DNA of 64,000 bases, from positions 62,001-126,000 of the forward strand of contig JANDJZ010000092.1 of NCBI GenBank assembly GCA_027943245.1, in the 5' to 3' direction. Shown piece by piece: positions 42,428 to 52,826 of this stretch. A program made the translations under genes and the position numbers. How positions within the stretch are numbered: position 1 is the stretch's first letter; each line of letters starts with the position of its first letter. This DNA is from Acanthamoeba sp. SK_2022b (lineage: Eukaryota; Discosea; Longamoebia; Acanthamoebidae). Under the pieces are notes generated by a model. That model was not told the origin of the DNA. It saw nothing but the letters and a program-made list of their open reading frames with translations, and made no database searches.

Positions 42428-43084
42428 AACAGAGTGTTCAGAAAAAAGTAACAATTACTCTTTTGGCAATGTACACTTTTGATACACAAATGGAATAAGA
42501 ACACCCTGAAATCTGTACAAGGCCTCAAAAAAAAAGCTTCAAATTCTGTACACTGAGGTAAAACAGTGTTGAAAATTTGATGATGTTTTGTACTTGACAA
42601 AATGTATCGGTCAACATAAATTGTGTTCAAATTGTTGGAACTTGATCTCTTCTAAACCTTCAAAAATAGATAGATGTCTTGATGTTGAGTAAAAAACACA
42701 TAACAAGAAGAACTGTGTTACAGGCAAGAAATAGCTCAAATTTGGTAAAGATTTGTAAACTGAGCAAGATTTCTTCTAAATACCTGGTACTTTACCTACA
42801 ACATGTACATCTCTGGGCTGGGGTGGAAGAACCGATGCGCATTGGGTCAACACTTCACTTGTGGTTTTGTGTGTGAAGATCTATGATGATGACATCTTTA
42901 AATGTGTATGAAATTAATAGGTGCCCTTTGGGTCAAGTACATCTTTGGGTTGGTGGTTGAACCAATGCACATCAGGTCAACACATCTCTTGTACAGAATA
43001 TGCATGGGTTCCCCTTGGGTCATGTACATGCATTTTTGGGTTTGTTAAAAAGTGACATTGTTACTTTTTTCTGAACACTCTGTT
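42428..43084. mobile_element. Short non-autonomous element with perfect 27-base terminal inverted repeats
   Basis: The left end begins AACAGAGTGTTCAGAAAAAA and continues GTAACAA. The right end (43058-43084) is its exact reverse complement. The length is 657 bases with no open frame, so it is MITE-like. No obvious target-site duplication was found. Related ends occur at 5624-5681, 7768-7945 and 43231-43259, showing a dispersed family. The superfamily is not determined. Confidence 0.7.
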
Positions 43085-43230
43085 CTTACCAGTTGGTTGG
43101 TATTGGCCAAGTTAAAGGGGAATGAAAATGAAAGTTCAGAATACTTCTCTAGTGGCCAAACCAGGAGGAGAGAGGTAGAAGGTGGGAGCCCTCAAACAAC
43201 AGGTGGATGGGCTTGGCATGCTGGTGGGTT

Positions 43231-43259
43231 ATTGTTACTTTTTTCTGAACACTATGTTA
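43231..43259 (-). repeat. Additional terminal-repeat copy of the island B element
   Basis: ATTGTTACTTTTTTCTGAAC followed by ACTATGTTA differs by one base from the right terminal repeat at 43058-43084. It could mark a second, overlapping insertion. Confidence 0.6.
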
Positions 43260-43560
43260 CCACCAGCTTGCCCCACCAGAACCAACTCTTGAAGCCTGTG
43301 CACCATCCCTGCTGTACGAATTCTGTAATTTCTGTTAGGTCCAGGTTAGTGTAATACTGCAGAATTCAGCAAATATATATGCTCATTACTATGGTATGAC
43401 TGCCTTGTTGACTAGCCTCCCAGTCCAAGTCCATCTTTCTTATTGCCTTGTCCAACTTCTGCCCTTCCACCTATCTCATTTCCAATTCCAATTTCTGACT
43501 GTATGCTTGTAAAATGGACAATTTCTGTCAAACACCAGCACAATATTTAATTTCAAGCTT

Positions 43561-44188
43561 TCAGCAAGAGGTGAAGCAGCCCTGGAGGGAAATGTTGTAC
43601 ACCTGCTCAGGGTTGACGGGCAGAAGGCGCGGCTTGTGCATGTCGGCGGTGATGCTGGTCTGCCCGCCAAAGTCGAACTTACCATGGTAGGTAGACCACC
43701 AGCCAGCCGCAGACTCAAGAGCCTGCAGCCTCTCCGTGGCCACCAGCGCCGTCGCCATGGTCCCCTCAGCAGCCTCCTTCCACTCGCCCTGGCTCACCTG
43801 CAAGAACATAAGAGCGGGTCAGTTGATGCCCTACCGCCCTTTGCTCATGTGCGGGCGCCACCTTGAGCCCCTTGGCGTCAACGTCATCGGGCAGCAGGGG
43901 ACCCGCGGCCACTTCAAGAATTTTATAGAGGGCGCCATCCCACTCAGCACTTGACGACATGAGGCGATTGGTGTTCCGTTCATGCAGCATGGCGTACTCA
44001 AGCAGGGCCGCCTGCAGATCCGGGTCGTCAAGGTTGGGCTGACTGCCGGCGGCCTGCATCTTGTCGGCCAGCACGCCCTCCCAGAACTGCGTCATCGCGC
44101 CACCGGCGGCCTCAGTCCCCTGATGCCAGAAGTAGAGCGTGGTTCGTACACGCAACAAGATAGGGTGGGCAGCAATCGCGGTGGACAT
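43561..44188 (-). CDS. Two-exon hypothetical protein, GC-rich, inside island B
   Basis: Exon 1 runs 44188-43862 (109 codons, phase 0) and exon 2 runs 43797-43561, with a GT..AG intron of 64 bases and good signals. The 187-residue product starts MSTAIAAHPILLRVRTTLYF and includes LLEYAMLHERNTNRLMSSSA, EVAAGPLLPDDVDAKGLK|VSQGEWKEAAEGTM and ITADMHKPRLLPVNPEQVYN. It is soluble and probably mainly helical. No family was recognised. Its codon usage is that of the GC-rich genes and unlike the AT-rich DNA on both sides, so it is either a host gene into whose surroundings elements inserted, or a captured fragment. The start is the first ATG after a stop-containing stretch. Confidence 0.6.
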
Positions 44189-44924
44189 GTCACTGGATGA
44201 AGTGTGATGTGTTCCTGTCCCTAGCGCCTCTACTTTATGAGTGTGCAGAGGCGCTTGAAGTTAAAACTTACAAGCTTCACAGAAGGACATGGGTACTCAT
44301 CCTTCCGGGGATTTAGCACAAACAATGTCCTTTTTTAGAACACAAGCTCCTCCTATTGGCGCATTCCTTGCCTCCCAGTGGCCCATGTGAATAAGAAAAC
44401 AATGGTTGCTTGAATGCAACTGGGTGGTGTACAAGTTTGGATAGACACTGTTTTAAGACCAGTTTCCAGGTGATGAGGATGTCACCAACATTGAGGCCAG
44501 CTTGGAGAAGGCTGTGGGACTCAGGTTGAGTGATACATAGGCACAGCTGGCACTTGTCCTGGCGCACCACACCCAAGAGGTGAGTCAAAGGCAGGTAGAG
44601 AAGATAATCTTTGTGCTAGCATTACATACCCTGATGGTCACCTGAACCTGTCCATTGGGTCTGTTGACAGCGGCCTGCCACCTGCAGTGAGCACTGTTGT
44701 ACCAAGTTCTCATTGTAGGGGTATTGCACATTGAACCTCTGGCTGGGAGAAGAAGTGATCAAAAAATGGGCTCCCCAAGAACTTAGAACTGATGTGCATT
44801 GGGTTGGAAAATTTATGGACAAAAACCGAAGGTGCAGTGGTATGACATCAGAAAAGGGGTGGAAGCATATGTTGGAGTGTGGAGAGATGCCAATTTTAGC
44901 TTGATCTGTCCAATTTACAAAAAA

Positions 44925-45978
44925 CCTCCTCTATTATCAAATGAGAGGTCAAAAATGACTGGCGTTTTTTTGTGCACTAATGCCCAGGAATGCAGTACTA
45001 TCTGGTGAATTAACCGGCATTAGACCAAGTAACGATTGTGATTTTAAGTTTACAATATTTTAGGTAGGGTAAGTGTTATGTGAATAATGAGGTAAAATTT
45101 CTGATTTTACTGAAGTAAAAGTCAAAGTAGAGGCACAAAAAATGGAGGGTCGTTGTTTGTGTTGTGAAAATGAAGTTAAATTTACAGATGGGTTTACAAA
45201 ACCAGCTGGGTGGGCATCTCTGTTGTCATTCAGATGTTGAAGAGGTGGTTTGGTGTTCTAATGATAAGACAAAAATGGAAGTGAGAGAATCCCCTGAATG
45301 GGGCAGACATCACCTGTAACCGTGAACTTCCAAGCTTAGGTGTTTGCCCATGCAAAGCCAATGCCCAATCATTGCTGGTTGGTGGAGTAGCTGGCACATC
45401 AAGAAATTGGACAGGACTGCACAGTAACATAAGAATGTTGTTCAATGGTTAAATGCATTTGCCTTGGTTTGGAGTTTGATAAATTGTCTGGTCAGACACA
45501 CCAAATTCAATCACTCAATGATCTTCTCAGGTGCCTCATCCATTCTCCACAGCAGCCACCAGCATTGTACCATCATCATCATCATCATCAAGGGTTATCA
45601 GTGGCACCATGTCAAACCAGATGGAGCCACCCAGTGGATGTGGTATAGTCCAAACATCAGCAGCACCATATCAAACTACCCTGAGCCAGGGTTATGCTGA
45701 ATATATAAGTTGACATCTTTTAATATGCAATAAAAATAGATAGTTATATAAGGAGAGGAGTGAGAAAAGATTGCAACTGAAAAGCTGCAATGAGGAGATG
45801 GAATTGACTTGAAGTTGAAATCTGTCAAAATGAGATAAAAGTAGCTGCCCAAATGAGTTAACAAAAGTAAATCTGTTTGAGCAAAATGGTAAATTTTGTA
45901 TTAAAACCCATTTCGGAGCTAATCTTGACATCAAAATCAATTTTAAAATGGCTGGACCTCTAATTTGATAAGAGAGGT
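44925..45978. mobile_element. Candidate element with imperfect terminal inverted repeats
   Basis: The left end, CCTCTATTATCAAATGAGAG and GTC, is mirrored on the right by GACCTCTAATTTGATAAGAG and AGG, about 22 of 26 positions. The interior is AT-rich without coding potential. An inverse copy of the island A 27-base repeat lies just outside the left end (about 44888-44915). Boundaries are uncertain. Confidence 0.4.
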
Positions 45979-46255
45979 GGTGATGGGAGGACTATGCCCT
46001 TCTGCAACTATACTCAGGAGACCCTTCAGTGTATGCTGAAGGTGGCATTCAAAGGAATAGACTTGGAACCATTCACAATCCAACACATCAGGCCTGATCA
46101 TCTTCCTAGGTTCTTGGAGGAGGCTTCCAGAAAAGAACGAAGAAAATGGTGTGAAATAATTTTAAGGAGCGGCTCATTGGGCGTGGACGTCAATCACCCC
46201 ACAGGGGCAAGAGCAATGGTTCATTCCTCTTGCAGAAAGCAACTACAGCGGAACC

Positions 46256-49200
46256 ATGGCGCAGCCCGCGCTTCTGGTTTTCATCCTCTGCCTCGTAGCG
46301 GGCTGCACAGGTGCGCTTGCTTCGTTTCTCACTTTCTCCTTTGGCGCGTTTTGCTCACTTGCGTGGGCGCCTGTCTTGCCTGGGTCTCAGCGCTGCTGCC
46401 GCGGCCGTCGCAACTTCGTGTGGAGTACCTGCCTTGCCCCGTGGTGGGCGTCGATAACCCGCAGCCACGCTTCTTCTGGCAACTGGCCTTCCACGACGGC
46501 GTTGATGATCTAGATCATGTGCGTTTTCCGAATCTAGGCGTTCTATAGATTGGGCGGTGTACTCAAGTTATGCTTTCTTTTTACCTTACTTTCTCGTCTC
46601 AGAAGAGGGAATGGGCAAGGCGTGGGGCAAGGCAGGAAGCCTATCAGATCGTCGTGTGGACCAACAGCGAGACGTCCGACAAATCGACAGTGGTGGTGTG
46701 GGACAGTGGTCGGGTGGCTTCTGTCGAGGTCGGCCACCAGCGCTACCAAGGTCACGAGGCCTTGCGCTCGCTCACCCCCTATCAGTGGCAGGTACGGCGT
46801 TTCTTGCCCCCCCCCCCGGTTTCGCCCTTGGCCTTCTTCAGGTGGGCCACAACGACATGGGTGGTGGGGGGGTGGGGGGGGGGGTGGCAGGTGCGCTGGT
46901 GGGACCAAAAGGGAGAGGTGTCGGAGTGGAGCGAGATGGCAACATTCCACACAGGCCTCTTGCCGTCCCCGCCCAACCCCAACATCAAAGGCAACAAGGC
47001 AAAGAGCGGCGCTTTGGTCACCACCGCTCAGTGGATAGGTGGCGGTAACATGTTGCGACGAGGTACACCCCATTCCGTTGCTTTCATTCTGTTGGTGGCG
47101 CAACCCCGCAAGCAAAAAAGGAGATAGCCGACCGTGGGGCTCGAACCCACGACCACAAGATTAAGAGTCTTGCGCTCTACCGACTGAGCTAGGACGGCTG
47201 TTGTTGCACTATGACTGTCCTACAAAAAATCCATCAGATTACATAGCTGAAACGCTCTTGTTGTTGTGACAGAGTTCACGGTGCCGCAGGGGTTCACGAG
47301 CGCAAGCGTGGTGATCAGTGGAGTGGGTTACCATGAGCTCTTCCTCAACGGAGCCAAAGTGGGACAAAACAAGCTTGACCCGGGCTGGACGCACTACTCC
47401 CGCAGGTATGGTGGTCACCCCCGCACGGGCCGTCGAACCACACTTCGCGGAAACCATCGTGCGTTCCACATGGCAGCTCAACTGGCTGGAACTCATTTCT
47501 GTCGCGTACGCAGAGTGTTGTATGTTACGCACGACGTGACTGCTCTGCTGAACAGAACGGGCCTCAATGCCGTGGGTGTCATGCTCGGTGGCGGATGGTG
47601 CGTGCCAAGCCCTGTTTATAAAGAATAGCTGCAGGCGGCTTCCCTCCTGTTCACGCGTGGTGTGGCGCAACACGTACAGGTACCGCCAAGGCGAAGGCGG
47701 CGAGCCAGCGCTTTACTTTGAGCTGAGGGTCAATACGGCATCAGGACAACAACAGTCGGTGTTGGTGAGCGACAGCTCGTGGCTGGTGTCGCAAGGCCCC
47801 ATCCTCTCCGACAGCGTGTACAACGGCGAGATATACGACGCCAGGTATGCGCTTAATTCTTTTCCGCATTCTGCGCAGAGGAGGAGAACAACAACAACAA
47901 AATCGCCAACCCTCAACCCCCAAAACAGACTCGAGCAGCCTGGCTGGAGCAGTGCCCAATTCAAGGGCAACTGGCCTAACGCGTCGCTGGTGGTCGGGCC
48001 ACAGGGCAAGCTGAGCGCGCAGATGATCCCGCCCATCCGGTACCGGCCGCCCTCCAGTATTGGACAATACTTGGAGTATTTGCACTTTCTTCGCCCTCTA
48101 CCGGCAAATAAGGAGTGGTGGCAGCATTGGAGCCTCCCGAGTCCTAGCCCTGGTTGGCTCCAGGTCGACACAGCTACCGTCACACTAACTCGTGTGTTTT
48201 GGATCAACCCGTAGAGTGATGAACGTTTTGGCTCCGGTCTCACGCTCGACTCCCGTGATCGATACAGTGGTCTTTGACTTTGGACAGACCTTCAGGTAAG
48301 AGCGCTCTTCGAAGGTGTGAGCATTCTCCCTTCTGAACTGAAATGGAATCGGCTGCAGTGGCTGGTGCAAGCTGCGAGTGAAGGGTCCGCGAGGGACAAC
48401 CATTTTCCTGCGGTACGCCGAAGTGTTGGGCCACGACCACATGGGCATGCCCAACTTTGAAAACCTTCGTTCGGGTACTCTCCGTCTCTCTGTGTCTCTC
48501 TTGTTAGGCAACTGTGGGCCAGATAGAGCGATCTATGCTGACACATTCTCCTGGCCACAGCCCAGGCAACAGACACGTACATTCTGCGGGGCGATCCCAA
48601 CGGCGAGGTGTATGAGCCCAGGTTCAAACCTCATCTATCTTCTCACGCACGCACGCACGCACGCACAGACTTTTTCTCTGTTGCCGATGGTGTTCGTCTA
48701 ACCGCCCGGCCCGCGTAGGTTCACGTATCACGGATTCCGCTATGTTCAAGTGGTGGCCTCCAACTTCTGGCAGCCGACCATCAGCGACATCGAAGCCCAC
48801 CAGATTTACTCCTCCGTAGCCACCGTGGGCAGCATTATTTTCTCTTCTGGTGCGACCACTATCGTGTGCACCTCCCTCCCCCGTTCATGCATACACCTGT
48901 CGACTCACTCGCTTTGGGTGCTGGCGGGGGGGGGGGCACGACCAGACGATAACGGCCCGGCGCCGATCCTCAATCGATTGCACAAGAACATCTGGTGGGG
49001 CCAGGCGTCGAACCTCATGTCGGTGCCCACCGACTGCAACCAGCGCGACGAGCGGCTGGGATGGACAGCCGACGCGCAGCTCTCGGCGGAGGAGGCCCTG
49101 CACAACTTTGACATGGGCAGGTGCGTGTGTGGACTTGTCCTTTTTGTGTCCTGTCGCTCTCTGTGTAACGCCTCGCCTATAGCACTAACCGAACGACAAA

Positions 49201-51884
49201 CCGCCAACAGCTTCTACTCTCACTGGATGAACCTGATGGAGGACGACCAGGTCGACAGGCAGGTCACCAACGTCGTTCCCAACGTTCGCTTCGCCGGCCG
49301 TCCCGGTATGGATGACACACAGGGCCTCCAACCCAAACAAGAACTGCACTCGGCACTCACCTCTGAGCCCTAACCCTCCCCTTTTCTTTGTGTTGCGACA
49401 GCCGACCCGGCGTGGGGCGCGGCGTTCCCGCTGGTCACCTACTGGGTGTGGAAGTACAACGGAGACCTGGACGTGGTGCGGCAGCATTACAACGGCATTC
49501 GGGACTGGGTAGATTGGCTCGATGAGCAAGCCTCCAAGACGTACTCACGCCTCCTCCTCTCCTCTCTCTTACTGCGCCTCCGCGCTGCCAATTCTCGTAA
49601 CTGTCCTCATCGTTCACTGGCTGCTTTGAAGCGGCCTGAAGGCCATGTTCGGCTCCTTCGGCGATTGGGTGCCGCCCCCGCCGGCTGCCAAGGTTTCCAT
49701 TCCCTTCACCTCCGCATGGTACTCCGCTGCCTCCCTCTTTCTCTCGCCCAACACGACGTCATCGATCGATCGTGTCTGAGAGACAACCACGCATATAGGT
49801 ACTACGTCTACAACGTCAAGGTGTTGGCGGAGATGGCATCGGCGCTGCACGGCCCCAACTCGACCGATGCCATCTTCTACAGGTAAACCGACTCGAATGT
49901 GGCGCACATGTCCCCTTGAGCCTCACGGTGTAGGAACTGAGATTCTCTCTCCCTCTCCCTCTTTGCATGTGGATGCCCCGCCTCGTTGCTGCCCGCATCA
50001 CGCCACCTCATATGTCCACTCAATTGTTGCTGTTGTGCGGCAGCCGGTTGTACGAGACGCTGGTCCCTCAGTTCAACGCCAACTTCTACAACCCGAGCTC
50101 CCATACCTACGACAAGCCGCTGCAGACCAGTACGCGCCCATCACTCGCATACACTCATTACGCTCCTTGTAGCCGCCACTGAAATGTTGAAGCGTTGCTG
50201 CTGGTGGTGGTGGTGTTGGCTTTGATGGACACTAGGCTACGTGTTGCCGCTGTGGCTGGACATGATCTCGGACGAGAAGGAGAAGCAGGCCGTGCACGTG
50301 AACCTGCTCAACGACATCGTGGTGAATCAAAAGACCCACCTGTCCACTGGAATCCTTGGTAGCGCCTTCCCTCTCTCCCCCTTTTTTATTTTATTATAAT
50401 CATTTTCATTATCATTTTTAACGATTATTTTGATTGTGTGAGTTATCTTGGATAAGATTTATTAGTTGGAGGCAGCTTATCTCATTGCATGTGCGTGTAG
50501 GGACCAAATATCTTCTTCCGGCGCTCTCCAAGTTTGGCCGCACAGATCTTGCGCTGCAGCTGGTACGCTGCGGCAACCCTTCTGGCTGCTTATCGCGTGG
50601 TTTGGCTGACGCGCACGCGCGTGGCACAGGCTACGCAGACGACCTACCCGTCGTGGGCCTACATGTGGCTGCAGACCATTGAGACGCCTGCTGTACGCCT
50701 TTGCGACACCTTTTACACCTCGCCCTTGTCGGGCTGACCTGCTCTTGTGCATCTGCGCTGACCCATGACCACCGGCACAGACCACCCTGTGGGAGTTGTG
50801 GGATGCAGCCACTGGCTCTCCCTCCATGGACTCGCGGTTCGCTCAACACTCCATCGCGCGTGCCGACTTCGCGTCATCTCTTGCTCACGCCGTGACGTGG
50901 CGCGCGCGCAGGAATCACATCATGTTCGGGAGCGTGGACGACTGGATGTATCAAACGCTGGCGGGCATTCGACAGACCGAGGCCTCGACCGGCTACAAGC
51001 ACATCGTTTTCCACCCGCCGCCCTCGAACGTGCTCCTCTTTTCTGGTGGGGCTCTCTTGTCTTTACCTCGTTGCTGTTGCTTGTGCTTTTGTCATCCATT
51101 GCTCACCACGTATGTGTGGGGTTTGGGGGGGGGGTGCACTGCAGGCCTGCGTGGAGTGAACGCGTCGCTGGACTGGGTGATGGGCAGGGTGGCGTCGTGG
51201 TGGAAGATCGCCGACGACGGTGAGTCGTTCTGGCTGCGGGTGAGCGTGCCGTCGCAGTCGGTGGCCAACGTGACCATCCCGCTGCTCGACTACTCGGCGT
51301 TCGTGATCACGGAGAGCGGCGTGCCGGTGTGGCGCGACCAGCGGTTCGTGGCCGGGGTGCCGGGCGTGTTGTCGGCTCAGGCGAGCAACGAGAACGTGGT
51401 GTTCCGAGTGGCGAGCGGCAACTACAACTTCACCATCACCAACGGCAAGCGGTCGGTGCTCATCTGCGGTCAGGCAGCCGAGCAGCAAGCCCTCCACCTC
51501 TCCTGCCCTGAGCCCGACCAGGTACAGCTCGCGGCATGCGCATGCGCGTCGTCCACCACTAGACAGCTCACGTGTGGTCCTGGTGATTAGGTGATCTCGG
51601 TGGTCAAGTTCGCGTCCTTCGGCACGCCTGCGGGTCTGAGCCAGTGCTCGACGTTTGCGAAGGGCAGTTGCGACGCCGGCAGCTCGGCGTACGTGGTGGA
51701 GCGCGAATGCCTGTTCCGGAACTCGTGTCGCGTGATGGCCAGCGCCGCCACGTTCGGGGACCCGTGCGGCGGTGTTGTCAAGATGCTGAGCGCTTCCGCG
51801 CTCTGCAGCGACAAGAGGACCGCCAGCTTCCCCCCTCGCTGCTGGGCCGTGAGCTCCCTCTTATCTGTCTGGCCAGACAGATAA
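46256..51884 (+). CDS. Secreted GH78 alpha-L-rhamnosidase with C-terminal SUEL lectin domain, copy 2
   Basis: Starts at the ATG at 46256 ([19 protein letters not shown], signal peptide) and ends at 51884. Exon/intron layout follows copy 1 throughout. The protein is about 1,100 residues: N-terminal beta domains, catalytic barrel with [16 protein letters not shown] (Gly-Asp of copy 1 reads Ala-Asp), [12 protein letters not shown], and the C-terminal lectin domain ([46 protein letters not shown]). No stop or frame change was seen in the exons. The C-terminal tail after the lectin differs from copy 1 ([19 protein letters not shown]). The last large exon is almost identical to copy 1 at the DNA level, while introns and some earlier exons differ more. 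It probably has the same extracellular rhamnose-releasing role. Confidence 0.85.
47126..47198 (-). tRNA. tRNA-Lys (anticodon CTT), antisense inside an intron of GH78 copy 2
   Basis: 73 nt, with the same arms as the copy-1 tRNA. The one difference noted is base 37 (A instead of G) in the anticodon loop CTCTTAA. A T-run terminator lies downstream on the minus strand (complement of 47113-47118). Retained with the host gene through the duplication. Confidence 0.93.
48101..48172 (+). pseudogene. Decayed tRNA-Gly in an intron of GH78 copy 2
   Basis: GTGGTGGCAGCATTGG, GCCT.CC.AG..CTAG.CC and GGTCGACACA align in order with the intact tRNA-Gly(TCC) of copy 1 (20747-20817). The anticodon arm and T-arm no longer pair, and the GTTCGA box reads GTTGGC. 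Same intron and same strand relative to the gene. It is no longer expected to make a tRNA. Confidence 0.75.
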
Positions 51885-52000
51885 AAACGACAAACAAGGA
51901 AGGCGTTTCCTTTTCCTCGTGGCCGGTTGAAGTGGATACAGGTTGTCATGTAGAGTCTACGCAACGTAGACGAACGAAGGCCACCAAGAGCAAAAGGAAG

Positions 52001-52545
52001 ATGTCCGTGACCATGGTATGAGAGGCACTTCATCAGCCAGCCACACGGGCGGGGCTTTCAGGTTGACGTTATCTCTTTCCCACGACTTTGGCAGTCGATC
52101 CAGCAGATGCAACCCACGCAGGCTTGCCCTGTGTGTCGGGGGCATTTCCCTCAGGTGGGCGTGTATAAGATGTACAAGCAGCTCCCCTACCACACCGACT
52201 GTCTTCGGTGCTGCGCTTGCAACTGCACCGTTGGCGGCAAGACCACCCCCCTGATTGAGTGGGACAACAAAGTACCACCTGCGCCACCCGCTTAGTTGGC
52301 TGCGCACGCGAAGCTGATGAGGCAACCAGGTGTTGTGTAGCGAGTGTGCTGAGCAGTGCACGAGGTGTCGCACGCCCCTTCTGAACGAGTACCTTGTCGT
52401 CAACGACAGACACTACCACAAAAAGTGCCGCACCTGCATGCGATGCAACGTGACCCTTGGCGAGGAGTGCTACGTGCTCGACGACGACATGGCCTGCCTC
52501 AAGTGCGCCGAGGAGGTTACGGCCATGCGCCAGGAGACACAATGA
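52001..52545 (+). CDS. Small two-LIM-domain protein
   Basis: Three exons with phase 0 junctions: 52001-52015 (MSVTM), 52095-52271 and 52330-52545, about 135 residues. The first LIM domain is CPVCRGHFPQ..YHTDCLRCCACN..VLCSECAEQ and the second is CTRCRTPLLNEYLV..HYHKKCRTCMRCNVTLGEEC..CLKC, each with the eight zinc-binding Cys/His positions. There is almost nothing outside the two fingers, as in CRP/LIM-only adaptor proteins that link actin or transcription complexes. It starts 117 bases after GH78 copy 2 and converges with the cyclin gene. Confidence 0.85.
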
Positions 52546-52826
52546 CGGTGTTCAACCTCGTTCGATTCGAGGTGTATTCCGAACCAAGTGGTGTGGATAA
52601 GTTATTCGTTTATTCGCTGCACCACCGGTAGGACCCTACACAGCATCCCAAACACCCGGATGGCGGTACTATACAACGAGAGCGACGTGATAGAAGAGAA
52701 AGTAAAGCAGGTAGAAGAGAAGGCAGCTGGCCTCCTCCCTTCGCTTTAAAGCAAAAAAAAAAGGGGGTGAGGACGGGCGATCTGTGCCGTTCGTTTTCCT
52801 CGGTTGGTTGGTTCGTTGGGGGTCTC

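Larger units (their letters stand above)
42108..46255. mobile_element. AT-rich island B of repeats
   Basis: AT-rich sequence with no long gene except the GC-rich pair of exons at 43561-44188. It contains an inverted-repeat element (42428-43084), a further inverted copy of its end (43231-43259) and a second candidate inverted-repeat element (about 44925-45978). Several blocks are shared with island A and with the stretch around 1520. It ends about 60-100 bases before the start of GH78 copy 2. Confidence 0.65.
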
